Origin: Candidatus Mediterraneibacter avicola
GTDB lineage: Bacteria > Bacillota > Clostridia > Lachnospirales > Lachnospiraceae
Assembly: GCA_019115385.1 (NCBI GenBank)
Contig: DXDR01000010.1
Location: forward strand, 1 to 64,000
Length of the DNA: 64,000 nt
Direction: 5' to 3'
How positions within the stretch are numbered: position 1 is the first letter of the stretch; every line of letters starts with the position of its first letter. Below the pieces are notes generated by a model. It did not search any database. It was not told the DNA's origin and saw only the letters and a list, made by a program, of their open reading frames with translations. This document shows positions 19,830 through 30,689 of this stretch, one piece after another. The translations under genes were made by a program, and so were the position numbers.

Positions 19830-20402
19830 TCAAGCATTTTTCCTGTGCCGTTTTTTCTGTTTTGCCTCTTCTGCCTTCCGTTTCTGCGCTTTATTTTTCC
19901 GGTATTCTTTCACTGCTTTAATTGCATTTTCAATCGTATCCTCAATCCGGCACCCATCCTCGCACACTGTAATATCTGCATACCGCTCAAAATAGGGAAC
20001 ACGCTCATTATACAGGTCTCTGAGACTCTGGCCGTCTCTGAGCACAACTCCCCGCTTTTTCGGATTGCGGATCCTCCTCTTTATTGTTTGATAGGAAGCC
20101 TTCAAATATACTATCGTTCCGATTTCTTTATAATGCTTCATAGCTTCCCTGCAGTAAATCACGCTTCCTCCCGGCGAAATGACTGAATTCTCCGCTTTCA
20201 CAGCGGCATTTACCCGATTTTCAATTTTCAGGAATCCGTCTTGTCCAACTTCCGCGATTATCTCCCTTAAGAGCTTTTTCTCCTGCTCCTGGATCAGCAG
20301 GTCGACGTCTATAAAATTCATGCCAAGCCGTTTTGCAACTACAATGCCCACCGTACTCTTCCCTACGGCGGGCATTCCTATAAATATAAGATTGTTTTTC
20401 AT
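19830..20402 (-). CDS. Shikimate kinase-like P-loop kinase
   Basis: FIGMPAVGKSTVG Walker A, FIDVD, GGSVIY. Confidence 0.8.
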   Translation of the reverse strand: MKNNLIFIGMPAVGKSTVGIVVAKRLGMNFIDVDLLIQEQEKKLLREIIAEVGQDGFLKIENRVNAAVKAENSVISPGGSVIYCREAMKHYKEIGTIVYLKASYQTIKRRIRNPKKRGVVLRDGQSLRDLYNERVPYFERYADITVCEDGCRIEDTIENAIKAVKEYRKNKAQKRKAEEAKQKKRHRKNA

Positions 20403-20435
20403 CCGTTTCTCCCCTTTGTCCGGAAACAGCCGGGA

Positions 20436-20882
20436 TCAGTAAAATCTTCCGGCCGTATGTCTGTGTTCCCTTCTGCGGCGGAAGAGCTCCTGATAGAGCA
20501 TCACCTCCACCATATCCCGGAGCCAGGAATCCTCTCTGCCGGATTTCCTGTCGTCTCTGTCCCCGCACCGGCCGGAGTCCCGGCATCCCTCTGAAAAAAA
20601 ATCTGTCAGGCTCTCTGCGCTCAGCATTTTTTCATGTTTTTTCACATTGTCGCATATTCTGCGGCACATCAGCCGGAGCTGGAGTTTATCGGGATACTGG
20701 TCAAATATCATACTGTTTTCATAGGCCATTCGGTCACACTCTTCTTCCACATAAGGAAGTATTTTTTTCGGTATTTCCGGATACATACTTCTCAGATACT
20801 CAAAATCCATCCGTTCCGCTCTGTCCTCTTCAAAATCAAGCATCATCGGATACGCCATATAATAAGGCAGTTTCTGTTCCAT
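20436..20882 (-). CDS. Conserved hypothetical protein (148 aa)
   Basis: Coherent ORF between shikimate kinase and FHA genes; RBS not assessed. Confidence 0.55.
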   Translation of the reverse strand: MEQKLPYYMAYPMMLDFEEDRAERMDFEYLRSMYPEIPKKILPYVEEECDRMAYENSMIFDQYPDKLQLRLMCRRICDNVKKHEKMLSAESLTDFFSEGCRDSGRCGDRDDRKSGREDSWLRDMVEVMLYQELFRRRREHRHTAGRFY

Positions 20883-20952
20883 TCACTTTCACTCCCAGAC
20901 AGACATTATATAGACAGTATATGCCAAAAGCCTGTGAAAGTGAATGTTGCTC

Positions 20953-21519
20953 CTACTCGCTCTCCCTGAGCACCCTCTGCACTTCCAGCCTGGTTCCTCC
21001 AACACCGATAATATCATCCTTCTGCAGTGTGACAGGCTCTTCAATGCGCTGGCCGTTAAGAAAAGTTCCGTTTCTGGATCCCTCGTCCTTCAGAAACAGC
21101 TGGTCGCCTCTGCGCACAATTACACAGTGCGCCTTTGACACCCGTTTATCCTCGGTGAGAGACAAATACTTTTCATACATTTTCCCCTCCCGGTCTCTTC
21201 CGATTCCTACAGTATCATAAAATACAAAGCTGAATTTTTCCCAGCTGTCGATATCTTCAAGAATAATCTTCCACTGTCTTTTTTTCTTTCTCCGGGGCTT
21301 TTCCTCCGGTTCGTCCCTGGGCGGTACAGACTGGCGCGCAGTCCTTCGCCTTGCCCCGCTATAATCTTCTTCCGCATCATAATCCTGATCTGTCTGCCTG
21401 CGCCCTCTTCTTCTGGCCTGGGCGGATTCGGATTTACGTTTTTTTATGCTGATAAATGTTCCTGCCAGCATTCCGGCGCATCCCAGGGCAAGAACAAACA
21501 TGATTATCCAGTACAACAT
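20953..21519 (-). CDS. Membrane-anchored FHA domain protein
   Basis: N-terminal TM, C-terminal FHA core (VGIGRD..VSKAHCVI..LFLKDEGSRNGTFLNG). Confidence 0.85.
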   Translation of the reverse strand: MLYWIIMFVLALGCAGMLAGTFISIKKRKSESAQARRRGRRQTDQDYDAEEDYSGARRRTARQSVPPRDEPEEKPRRKKKRQWKIILEDIDSWEKFSFVFYDTVGIGRDREGKMYEKYLSLTEDKRVSKAHCVIVRRGDQLFLKDEGSRNGTFLNGQRIEEPVTLQKDDIIGVGGTRLEVQRVLRESE

Positions 21520-21739
21520 ACTATTATCACTCCTTTAAATCCATATACTACTATACTTTTTATCCGCGGGCAAGCATGAATGTCATTTTTTGTCAAACTT
21601 TGTGTAACAGTTACAGCTTTTTCGATTTCCGGGCACTGTCCGGCCAATCCGTCTATAGCATATTTGCGGCAAGTGTGTTAGAATATCGTCAGTGTACCAA
21701 AGATTTTTTAAAAGCGCACAAACCGGAAAGGAGACGATC

Positions 21740-22975
21740 ATGAGTACCATCCGACCATTTAAGGCAATCCGCCCGAGAGAGGATCTGGCGTCCTCTGTTG
21801 CAGCTCTGCCATATGATGTTTACAATACTGCCGAAGCCCGGGCTGAAGTAGAAAGGGAACCCCTCTCATTCCTGCGGATCGACCGCGCGGAGACCCAGCT
21901 TCCGAAGGGCACGGACCCTTATTCTGATATTGTCTACAAAAAAGCCCGCGAAATTCTCGACAGTATGATCTCTGACGGCTCTTTTATACAGGATGATAAG
22001 CCTTGTTTCTATATATATGCACTTACTATGAACGGAAGGACACAGAACGGCATCGTGGGCTGCGCCTCTATTGACGACTATATCAGCCAGGTAATTTTAA
22101 AACACGAAAATACGCTGGAAGCCAAGGAACAGGACCGCATACGGCATGTAGATACCTGCAGCGCACAAACCGGCCCTATTTTTCTCACATACCGTCCTGT
22201 AGCGGAGTTAAAGTCCGTTGTATCTTCTATAAAACAGACGCCCTGCCTCTATGATTTTACCAGCAGCGACGGCGTGCGCCATCAGGTCTGGATGACAGAT
22301 GACGACTCCTGTATCGAGAATATTTCTCAGCTGTTTGCTCATGTCCCTCATCTCTATATTGCCGACGGACATCACAGAGCCGCTTCCGCCGTAAAGGCCG
22401 GACTGAAGCGAAGAGCCGAAAATCCGGGATTTTCCGGCAGTGAAGAATACAACTATTTTCTCTCAGTGCTCTTTCCCTCTGATGAGTTGTGCATATATGA
22501 CTACAACCGCTGCGTGCTGGACATGAACGGCTATACAAAAGATGCATTTCTTGATAAAATAAAAGACGGCTTTGACATAACACTCGCTGACCGGACGTCA
22601 TGCAGACCTGGTCAGAAAAATGAGTTTGGCATGTACTGCGGCGGTTCCTGGTACCGGCTCAGAGCTAAGCCCTGTCTGCACAGCAGCGATCCGGTAAAAG
22701 GACTTGACGTATCTTTGCTTCAGGATTATGTCCTCGGTCCGGTTTTAGGCATTGAGGATCCCAAAACCGACTCCCGTATCCGTTTCATAGGCGGCATCCG
22801 GGGACTGAGCGCTCTCGAAGAACTGGCCGACAGCTGCGAAGGAGTGGCTTTTGCCATGCATCCCACTTCTATGGAAGAACTGCTTGCAGTCGCAGACGCC
22901 GGAATGCTCATGCCGCCCAAGTCCACCTGGTTTGAGCCAAAGCTTCGGAGCGGTCTGTTCATCCACCGTTTCTAG
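21740..22975 (+). CDS. DUF1015 family protein
   Basis: STIRPFKAIRPREDLASSVAALPYDVYN, LYIADGHHRAASA; RBS GGAAAGGAG before ATG 21740. Confidence 0.88.
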   Translation: MSTIRPFKAIRPREDLASSVAALPYDVYNTAEARAEVEREPLSFLRIDRAETQLPKGTDPYSDIVYKKAREILDSMISDGSFIQDDKPCFYIYALTMNGRTQNGIVGCASIDDYISQVILKHENTLEAKEQDRIRHVDTCSAQTGPIFLTYRPVAELKSVVSSIKQTPCLYDFTSSDGVRHQVWMTDDDSCIENISQLFAHVPHLYIADGHHRAASAVKAGLKRRAENPGFSGSEEYNYFLSVLFPSDELCIYDYNRCVLDMNGYTKDAFLDKIKDGFDITLADRTSCRPGQKNEFGMYCGGSWYRLRAKPCLHSSDPVKGLDVSLLQDYVLGPVLGIEDPKTDSRIRFIGGIRGLSALEELADSCEGVAFAMHPTSMEELLAVADAGMLMPPKSTWFEPKLRSGLFIHRF

Positions 22976-23081
22976 TGTCAGCGTACAAGGGGCAATACGT
23001 TCCAAGCCGCGTAATTTCGGCTGCATTCTGTTCTGCTTTCGAACAGTTCTGTATAAATTATTTTTAGAGGAGATGTAATAA

Positions 23082-23945
23082 ATGGAAAGAAATGAACTTT
23101 GCTGGTGCGGCAGTGGGAAAAAATATAAAAAATGCCACATGCCCATTGAAGAAAAAATACGTCTGCACGCAGACCGGGGAGAGATCGTTCCCTCCCGTTC
23201 CCTTCTGAAAACTCCGTCTCAGATCGCAAAGATCAAGGAAAGCGCCGCGCTCAACACTGCCGTGCTGGACGAAGTCGCAAAGCATATCCGTATCGGTATG
23301 AGCACTGCGGAAATAGATGAGATCGTGTACCGTTTCACCACGGAACACGGAGGCATCCCTGCTCCTCTCGACTACCAGGGATTTCCGAAAAGTGTATGCA
23401 CTTCCATCAATAACGAGATCTGCCATGGCATCCCTGATGAGAATATTGTCCTCCAGGAAGGCGATATTATCAATGTAGACGTGTCCACTATCCTGGACGG
23501 TTATTTTTCCGATGCTTCGCGCATGTTTAAAATGGGAAAAATCTCCGACCGTGCAGAGCGGCTGATCCGGGTGACGGAAGAATGCGTCGAGCTGGGCCTG
23601 GCTGCCGCAAAACCCTGGGGACATCTGGGCGATATTGCGGATGCGATCAACACCCACGCGAAAGCAAACGGATATTCTGTCGTCGAGGAGATTGGCGGCC
23701 ATGGAATCGGTCTCGCCTTTCATGAGGATCCCTTCGTCAGCTATGTGACTCCAAAAGGCAGCGAAATGCTGCTCGTACCGGGCATGATGTTCACAATCGA
23801 ACCCATGATCAACGAAGGCAGCCCGGATTTCTTTGTAGATGAAGACAACGGCTGGACCGTCTACACCATCGACGACGGCCTGTCCGCACAGATTGAATAC
23901 ATGGTGCTCGTAAAAGAAGACGGTATAGACGTACTGACAAAATAG
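23082..23945 (+). CDS. map: Type I methionyl aminopeptidase with N-terminal SEC-C zinc motif
   Basis: CWCGSGKKYKKCH; GFPKSVCTSINNEICHGIPD, NVDVSTILDGYFSDASRMF, GHGIGLAFHEDPFV. Confidence 0.95.
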   Translation: MERNELCWCGSGKKYKKCHMPIEEKIRLHADRGEIVPSRSLLKTPSQIAKIKESAALNTAVLDEVAKHIRIGMSTAEIDEIVYRFTTEHGGIPAPLDYQGFPKSVCTSINNEICHGIPDENIVLQEGDIINVDVSTILDGYFSDASRMFKMGKISDRAERLIRVTEECVELGLAAAKPWGHLGDIADAINTHAKANGYSVVEEIGGHGIGLAFHEDPFVSYVTPKGSEMLLVPGMMFTIEPMINEGSPDFFVDEDNGWTVYTIDDGLSAQIEYMVLVKEDGIDVLTK

Positions 23946-23946
23946 T

Positions 23947-23996
23947 CTGTGAGGATGAGAAGGGGCGCCGCACGGCGCCCCTTCTCATCCTCACAG
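23947..23996. terminator. Very long perfect inverted repeat between convergent genes (24-bp arms, 2-nt spacer)
   Basis: CTGTGAGGATGAGAAGGGGCGCCG-ca-CGGCGCCCCTTCTCATCCTCACAG. Confidence 0.7.
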
Positions 23997-24005
23997 TTTC
24001 TTCCA

Positions 24006-24602
24006 TTATGTAAAATGCCGAACTCTGAGTCCAATCCCCATTGACTCTGCCAGCTTTTTGCTTGCCTTGATCTCTTCCTCAGGGAGCACGTCTACTACGG
24101 TAAACCGCGTCTCTATGCCTTCCTCCCTGCATCTGACCGCAAAATCCAGCATTCCCTGGAAAGCCGCTTCAAACCGTGGCCTGGTGACCTTCATATACTC
24201 CGCTTCATCCGGTGCATTCAGGCTTATGGACACCACATCGACCACACCCTTCAATTCCGGGACAATATCCCTTTCATTGTAGAGACTTCCCAGCCCGTTG
24301 GTATTCACCCTTACCCGGATGCCAAACTTTTCTTTCGCATATTTTGCAGAGGCAATAAGGGCATCAAGCGCACAGGTCGGTTCCCCATATCCGCAGTAAA
24401 CCAGTTCTTCATAATCTGTAAGATCAAACCCATCCATAGCGTCGATCACTTCATCAAGTGTCGGGTCTGTTTTATGCCAGAGTGTGTCTGCATCCCCCAC
24501 GCCGTCTTTATGGCTTCGGATACAGAATGTGCAGCTGCAGTCGCATTTATTTGTCAGGTTTACATAAACTTCGTTTTTATATGTGTACAATATATCTGCC
24601 AT
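24006..24602 (-). CDS. Radical SAM protein (TatD-linked type)
   Basis: CDCSCTFC (CxxxCxxC), YCGYGEPTCALDAL, RVNTNGLG. Confidence 0.85.
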   Translation of the reverse strand: MADILYTYKNEVYVNLTNKCDCSCTFCIRSHKDGVGDADTLWHKTDPTLDEVIDAMDGFDLTDYEELVYCGYGEPTCALDALIASAKYAKEKFGIRVRVNTNGLGSLYNERDIVPELKGVVDVVSISLNAPDEAEYMKVTRPRFEAAFQGMLDFAVRCREEGIETRFTVVDVLPEEEIKASKKLAESMGIGLRVRHFT

Positions 24603-24614
24603 TTTCTTTCTCCT

Positions 24615-25166
24615 TTATTTCCTGCCGGAACCTTGCAGCTTCATCATACGCTGTATCTTGCCTTTCACATGCGCCCGGTCAAACGCAGCTCCCAGAGCGA
24701 CAAAAAATACTGCGCTGCCGCCGGACTGGATAAGGCTTCCCGGCAGAGAAAGCGCCGGAGAAATAAACGTCCCAAACAGCACTCCCTCAGCCACATAATA
24801 TCCCGCCGCAGACAGCGCCGCGGCAATAAAAGGCGCGGCCCAATTCCTTGCCGTAAGGATCCTTTCCCCATTTGCCGAAAACAGAAGAACGATGAGCATT
24901 TTGATGATCACTGTCGCCGGCGCCCATACAGGCGCTGTCAGAAGATCCGCCGCTCCGCCGCCGATAGCCGCCGCCGCAAGAGCATATGGACGGGGGAGAA
25001 ATACCGCCGCCAGATAGATCAGCGCGTCTCCGAAATGGATATATCCTCCATTCGCCCCATAGGGAATATGGCAGATGTAGGCAGTCATTACCGTGATCAT
25101 TGCCGCGAACAATCCTGCTGCTGCCATCTTTGTTGTTTTGTCTCCATGTACCGCTTTCCTGTTCAT
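24615..25166 (-). CDS. ECF transporter S-component-like membrane protein
   Basis: Multi-TM; AAMITVMTAYICHIPYGANGGYIHFGDALIYLAAVFL S-component pattern; likely start MNRKAVHG at 25166. Confidence 0.75.
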   Translation of the reverse strand: MNRKAVHGDKTTKMAAAGLFAAMITVMTAYICHIPYGANGGYIHFGDALIYLAAVFLPRPYALAAAAIGGGAADLLTAPVWAPATVIIKMLIVLLFSANGERILTARNWAAPFIAAALSAAGYYVAEGVLFGTFISPALSLPGSLIQSGGSAVFFVALGAAFDRAHVKGKIQRMMKLQGSGRK

Positions 25167-26056
25167 ATATCTGCCTCCCCTTTGCGCTTCTCTGCCAGCA
25201 TCCAAAGATACTGTTCATAATCCACCCCGTCGTTTCTCGGGACATTCCTCTTTGCGGAATCCTGTATTGCCAGCTCGATCAGCCGGCCGGCCAGTTCTAT
25301 TGTTTCCTCCAGGGCATCCCCTCTGGCTCTTCCTCCCGCGATCACAGACGCAAACAGGTCGCCAGTTCCGGAATAACTCTCGCCGATAAACGGAAATGCC
25401 GAAAGATAAGTCTTATCCCCGGCAACCGCCAGGTTTCCAACCTTCTGGATGCCGTCTGCCTGATCAGTAAAACAGATGCCTGTCACCACCACTTCTCCCG
25501 GTCCATCCATTGCCCGCCCGTGCTTCATCAGGCTTCTGGCCATCTGTTCCACAGTCTCCATAAGGCTGCCCTGATCCCGGATTTCTGCCAGCATACGGTA
25601 GTCGTTGTCTGCCAGAAGGCAAAGTTCCGTCAGATTGGGAGTGATGATATCCGCCCTTCTCACCAGTTCTTTCATCATGGACAAGAGTTCCGCCGTAAAC
25701 ATGTCATATTTTCTGCCGTTGTCCCCCATCACCGGATCCGCCAGCAAAAAGGTATTTTCCCCGCAGAAATCGTCCAAGAACTCAAAAACTTTTTGAATCT
25801 GTCGTCCTCCGGCCATAAAACCTGTATAAATACCGTCAAACTGAACATCCATTTTTTTCCATTCTTTTCGGAATTCATCCATTTTGTCCGTATAGTCGTC
25901 ACAGAAATAGCTGGGATAGCCTGTCTGTGCGCTCAGTATCGCCGTGGGGAGAGGACAAGGCTGTACTCCCATGGCCGCGATCGTTGAGATTGCCGCAGTA
26001 AGGGAACATTTACCAAATCCCGACAGATCGTTGATCACTGCTATCTTCTTCGTCAT
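25163..26056 (-). CDS. Pyridoxal/pyridoxamine kinase family protein
   Basis: NDLSGFGKCSLTAAISTIAAMGVQPCPLPTAILS, DPVMGDNGR, GTGDLFASVI. Confidence 0.88.
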   Translation of the reverse strand: MTKKIAVINDLSGFGKCSLTAAISTIAAMGVQPCPLPTAILSAQTGYPSYFCDDYTDKMDEFRKEWKKMDVQFDGIYTGFMAGGRQIQKVFEFLDDFCGENTFLLADPVMGDNGRKYDMFTAELLSMMKELVRRADIITPNLTELCLLADNDYRMLAEIRDQGSLMETVEQMARSLMKHGRAMDGPGEVVVTGICFTDQADGIQKVGNLAVAGDKTYLSAFPFIGESYSGTGDLFASVIAGGRARGDALEETIELAGRLIELAIQDSAKRNVPRNDGVDYEQYLWMLAEKRKGEADI

Positions 26057-26324
26057 AAAAAATCCTGCCTCTTTTTTCTTCTCCGGGAAATAATAGCATA
26101 TAACTGGCTTGTCAAAAACAGCCAGTTCTTCACTTTTGCACCAGTCCAGTTTAATTAGACTCAGATTTGTGTGAGAGGGGACGAAGACAGAACTTTTCGG
26201 CTACGCTCCCCTTTTTCCTCTGTTTTATGAGGATTTGCGGTAGTTTTTTTGCGCCTCCTGTGTTACTATATATCCGAAGCATTTACATTTCTGACAGTTC
26301 AAATCCTTGCGGCGTCTGCCGTGT

Positions 26325-26533
26325 CAGAGCAGGGAGGAACAGCCGGACATGCCGAAGGTCTGGCTGAAGGTCTGACCAAAGGCGAACAGTCCGGGAAAGA
26401 AGAAAAAATAAAAGAGTTGATACAGAAAAAAATATTAAAAGGAAAAACAACCGCTGAGATAGCAGAAGCACTGGAAGAGGAAGAAACTGAGATACTGCGG
26501 CTGATAGAAGAAATGCAAAACCCGGATTTTTGA
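26325..26533 (+). pseudogene. C-terminal remnant of an Rpn/PD-(D/E)XK-type transposase-nuclease family protein
   Basis: EGLAEGLTKGEQSGKEEKIKELIQKKILKGKTTAEIAEALE tail characteristic of the family; no nuclease domain upstream. Confidence 0.6.
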
Positions 26534-26591
26534 AGGGACCTCTTTCTTGAAACACTCAGGAAATGAGTGGCTGCATCCGATCCGATAAAAC

Positions 26592-26641
26592 TTTCGGCAG
26601 CGTGGAGCGGAGACTCTATCTCCTGCTCCACGCTGCCGAAA
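26592..26641. terminator. Long hairpin terminator of the GH13 gene
   Basis: TTTCGGCAGCGTGGAGC..GCTCCACGCTGCCGAAA 17-bp arms. Confidence 0.7.
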
Positions 26642-26714
26642 AATTTATCTGATGATCTGTATACTTTGATTTTCGGATGCTTTATAGCAGACGTTCTTTT
26701 TGTCAGGCCTGAAT

Positions 26715-28787
26715 TCAGTAGGAGAATACTTCATCTACTTTTACCGGTTTGAGCACGATCGCAGAGTGTTTGCCGATGTTGAGATGTATCTCCCCATTTT
26801 CGATAATATATTCACTATAATCCAAGGTATACCCATCCTCGTAAGAATGGATGATCTGTTTCATACGCCCGTCTTTCGGCACTCCTGCATACCAGACAGG
26901 AACTGTGACTCTTTCCATCAGTTCCTTGCTGTTGTTAAGTATGACGACAATCTGCTCATCCCCCTGGAATCTGGCATAGGCCAGAAAATTCTTTTCTGCT
27001 TTAAGCAGCTTGATGGAGCCTGTACGCAGCGGCTTTTCTGTTTTATGAATGCGTATCATCTCCTTATGAAATTGCAGAAGCTCCATATTTTCATTTCCCC
27101 AGGGGTAGGTCCTTCTGTTGTCAGGATCGGTAAATCCGCAGAGTCCCGCCTCATCCCCATAATATATAGTGGGCGCGCCGACCCACGTCATCTGAACTGT
27201 CACGGCAATCCGCATCACCGCATGGTTTATCCCTTCCTCCGCCGCTTTCACTCCAACCTGATGCGCCCTGCCGACGATGTGATTGGTCCGTGTAAGGAAT
27301 CTGGAGTGATCATGATTTGACAGCTGATTCATGGCCACCTGGAGAGATGGCGTCAGCATACTTGCCATAAAATGACGCATAGTCCCCACAAAATTATCAG
27401 GGTTGCCCCACAGATCCGTCCGCCTCTCATCGCTGTGTTTCTCCATGCCGGTAAGGAACCATGTGAGCGGTTCCATAAACGCATCATAGTTCATGACGCT
27501 GTCCCACTCATCTCCCTGCAGCCAGTCCACAGGATCGCCGTAATGCTCTGCAAGAATAAGCGCATTCGGATTCGCGCTTTTAACCTCTTTTCTGAACCGT
27601 TTCCAGAACATATGATTATACTCGTTGCTGCATCCCAGGTCAGCCGCAACATCCAGCCGCCAGCCGTCCACATTGTACGGGGGAGAAACCCATTTTTTTG
27701 CAACATCCATGATGTACTGTTCCAGTTCCGGCGAGTCCTCATAGGACAGCTTGGGCAGTGTGTCGTGCCCCCACCAGCCGTCGTAGCTCTTGTTGTATGG
27801 CCATGCCTCGTCCCTCTCGTCAAAAAAATGGAAGAACTCCCGGTACGGGCTGTCCTTGCTGACATACGCCCCCTTCGGGTACTCGGGCTGGCCTTCATAG
27901 ATCCTCTCCCGGTCCATCCATTTATTAAAGGAACCACAGTGGTTAAATACCCCGTCAATAATAACCCGCATTCCCCGTTTGTGCATCTCTTCTACCAGCT
28001 CGGCAAAAAGCTGGTTGCTGGCCTCAAGATTGCGGATATCCCCTGTGCGCTTCTGGTATTTTGTAGCGCGGGAATTGTCCGCAACTCCCTCTGAAAGCGT
28101 TTCCCCTCCGTCTGCCACGATCCTCCCGTAATGGGGATCGATATAATCATAATCCTGGATATCATACTTGTGGTTAGAGGGGGAGACAAACAGCGGGTTA
28201 AAATATATCACCTCGACCCCCAGTTCCTGCAGGTAATCCAGCTTATCCATTACACCTTTAAGGTCTCCGCCGTAAAAGTTGCGGATATCCATCTCAGCCG
28301 GCGGCTGGTTCCAGTCTTTTATCTTTGCGCTTGGCGCACCGATATAAATATATTCCCGGTCCTCCACGTCATTGTCCGGATCTCCATTATAAAAACGATC
28401 CACAAAAATCTGATACATCACCGCGCCCTTGGCCCATTCAGGGGTCGAAAATCCGGGCACGATCCGAAACGCATAATATGGTTCTTCGTGCTCACAGACA
28501 CCGCACCGGTTATAAAAACAGATCTGATCTCCTTTTTTTATTTCAAATGCATACTCAAAAGGATCTCTGCCGAGCTGACAGACAATCTCATAGTAGTCGA
28601 ATTCTCCCATGCTGCAGGTCTTCCACATGGCATGGCTCCTGCCGCCTGTCAAAATATTCACCTCTTCCACATCATTATGGGCAGTGCGGAATCTCAGCAC
28701 GATTTTTTCATTTTCCGACGGTTCAGGAGGGATCACATAATCCCCCGTGCCGTCACAAAACAGCGCCTCCCTGTTCATATATCTCAT
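26715..28787 (-). CDS. GH13 alpha-glycosidase (neopullulanase/maltogenic-amylase-like)
   Basis: MYQIFVDRFYNGD, VIIDGVFNHCG, DGWRLDVA, ILAEHYGD, NHDHSRFLT. Confidence 0.92.
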   Translation of the reverse strand: MRYMNREALFCDGTGDYVIPPEPSENEKIVLRFRTAHNDVEEVNILTGGRSHAMWKTCSMGEFDYYEIVCQLGRDPFEYAFEIKKGDQICFYNRCGVCEHEEPYYAFRIVPGFSTPEWAKGAVMYQIFVDRFYNGDPDNDVEDREYIYIGAPSAKIKDWNQPPAEMDIRNFYGGDLKGVMDKLDYLQELGVEVIYFNPLFVSPSNHKYDIQDYDYIDPHYGRIVADGGETLSEGVADNSRATKYQKRTGDIRNLEASNQLFAELVEEMHKRGMRVIIDGVFNHCGSFNKWMDRERIYEGQPEYPKGAYVSKDSPYREFFHFFDERDEAWPYNKSYDGWWGHDTLPKLSYEDSPELEQYIMDVAKKWVSPPYNVDGWRLDVAADLGCSNEYNHMFWKRFRKEVKSANPNALILAEHYGDPVDWLQGDEWDSVMNYDAFMEPLTWFLTGMEKHSDERRTDLWGNPDNFVGTMRHFMASMLTPSLQVAMNQLSNHDHSRFLTRTNHIVGRAHQVGVKAAEEGINHAVMRIAVTVQMTWVGAPTIYYGDEAGLCGFTDPDNRRTYPWGNENMELLQFHKEMIRIHKTEKPLRTGSIKLLKAEKNFLAYARFQGDEQIVVILNNSKELMERVTVPVWYAGVPKDGRMKQIIHSYEDGYTLDYSEYIIENGEIHLNIGKHSAIVLKPVKVDEVFSY

Positions 28788-28845
28788 CTCCTCTGTTTAA
28801 GTCTGTGCCGCAGTTCCTCAAGACGGCGCAAGGAGCGGACGCTTT

Positions 28846-30684
28846 CTACGCATCCGCTCCGCAGTTCTCGAACAGTGCTTCAAATTCACTTCTCGTTATC
28901 TTTTCCTTTTCCAGCAGAAGGTTTGCACAGGCATCGAGCACATTGTGGTGCTCCCGGATGATCGCGCGTGCTTTTTCATAGCATTCATCGATAATCCTCT
29001 TCACTTCCTCGTCAATGGTCCCGGCTACTTTTTCTCCGTATCCTCTGGAAGTGTGTCCGAAATCACGTCCGATAAACACCTCATCGCTGTCATTGTCATA
29101 ATTGATCAGGCCCAGACGCTCGGACATACCGAATTTTGTGATCATTGATTTTGCAATAGCAGTCGCCTGGCGGATATCCTGTGACGCCCCGGTCGTGATG
29201 TCGTCAAAAATCTCTTCTTCCGCCACACGTCCTCCCAAAGCCACCGTGATCTCCTGGAGCATATGTCCCTTAGTGTTAAACATATCGTCTCTTTCCGGCA
29301 GGGGCATGGTATATCCCCCCGCTCCGCCTGTGGGGATGATCGACACACTGTACACAGGTCCCACGTCCGGGAGCACATGGAACAAAATAGCGTGCCCCGA
29401 CTCATGGTATGCTGTGATCCGGCGTTCTTTGTCAGACACGACCCTGCTCTTCTTCTCCGGCCCGATACCGACCTTTACAAAAGCGTGGCGGATATCCTGC
29501 TGCTGTATAAATATCCTGTTATCCTTGGCGGCGAGGATCGCAGCCTCGTTGAGAAGATTTTCCAGGTCAGCTCCCGTAAAGCCCGACGTTGTCTGAGCAA
29601 TCTGTTTCAGATCCACGTCGTCCCCGAGGGGTTTATTTTTAGAATGTACTTTCAGGATTTCCTCCCTGCCGCCCACATCCGGGCGTCCCACGATGACATT
29701 CCGGTCAAAACGGCCCGGGCGCAGGATTGCAGGATCGAGAATATCTTTCCGGTTCGTTGCCGCCATCACAATGATTCCCTCATTGACGCCAAATCCGTCC
29801 ATTTCCACCAGAAGCTGATTGAGAGTCTGCTCTCTCTCATCGTGTCCGCCTCCAAGACCGCTGCCTCTTCGTCTGGCAACGGCATCAATCTCGTCAATAA
29901 ACACGATACAGGGCGCATTTTTCTTTGCATCCTGAAACAGATCTCTGACACGGGACGCACCCACGCCCACGAACATTTCGACAAAGTCGGAACCAGAAAT
30001 ACTGAAAAACGGCACGCCTGCTTCTCCTGCCACAGCTTTGGCAAGCAGTGTCTTTCCGGTTCCGGGAGGTCCCTCCAGAAGAACACCCTTGGGGATCCTC
30101 GCTCCCACCTGTACATATTTTTTCGGGGATTTCAGGAAGTCCACTATTTCTTCCAGTTCTTCCTTTTCCTCTTTAAGCCCGGCCACATCGGCAAAGGTCA
30201 CTTTAATCTCGTTCTGCCCCGACATCCGCGCGCGGCTTTTCCCAAAATTCATCGCCTTCGCATTGGCGCCTCCGCCCTGGCGGTTCATCAGGAAAAAGAT
30301 CAGGGCGATGCCGCCCATCGTAATGAGCAGAGGAAGAAGGATCGAACTTAAGACAGACTCCTGCGGCACTGCCTCCATCCGGTAGTCCAGTTTCTGCGAT
30401 TCGAGAAATCTTTCAACTTCTTCTACATTTGAAACATTTACTTTTCTGGTGGAATCATCCTCCTTCAGATTAAATGTCACAGTGCCTGTAGGTACGGCCC
30501 GGCTCTGTTCGATATATACGTCCGTCACATTGTCAGCCTTTACTTCTGCCATAAACTGAGTATAGGTCATTTCCTGCTGATGCATCTGAAGCTGGCTTGC
30601 CATCCAGAGCACGGCGGCCACGATAATAATGAACATAATAATGGTGGGGCCGCTTACGCTCCTGTATTTTCTGCTATTATTCAA
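28846..30684 (-). CDS. ftsH: ATP-dependent zinc metalloprotease FtsH
   Basis: [67 protein letters not shown]. Confidence 0.97.
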   Translation of the reverse strand: MNNSRKYRSVSGPTIIMFIIIVAAVLWMASQLQMHQQEMTYTQFMAEVKADNVTDVYIEQSRAVPTGTVTFNLKEDDSTRKVNVSNVEEVERFLESQKLDYRMEAVPQESVLSSILLPLLITMGGIALIFFLMNRQGGGANAKAMNFGKSRARMSGQNEIKVTFADVAGLKEEKEELEEIVDFLKSPKKYVQVGARIPKGVLLEGPPGTGKTLLAKAVAGEAGVPFFSISGSDFVEMFVGVGASRVRDLFQDAKKNAPCIVFIDEIDAVARRRGSGLGGGHDEREQTLNQLLVEMDGFGVNEGIIVMAATNRKDILDPAILRPGRFDRNVIVGRPDVGGREEILKVHSKNKPLGDDVDLKQIAQTTSGFTGADLENLLNEAAILAAKDNRIFIQQQDIRHAFVKVGIGPEKKSRVVSDKERRITAYHESGHAILFHVLPDVGPVYSVSIIPTGGAGGYTMPLPERDDMFNTKGHMLQEITVALGGRVAEEEIFDDITTGASQDIRQATAIAKSMITKFGMSERLGLINYDNDSDEVFIGRDFGHTSRGYGEKVAGTIDEEVKRIIDECYEKARAIIREHHNVLDACANLLLEKEKITRSEFEALFENCGADA

Positions 30685-30689
30685 TGCTG

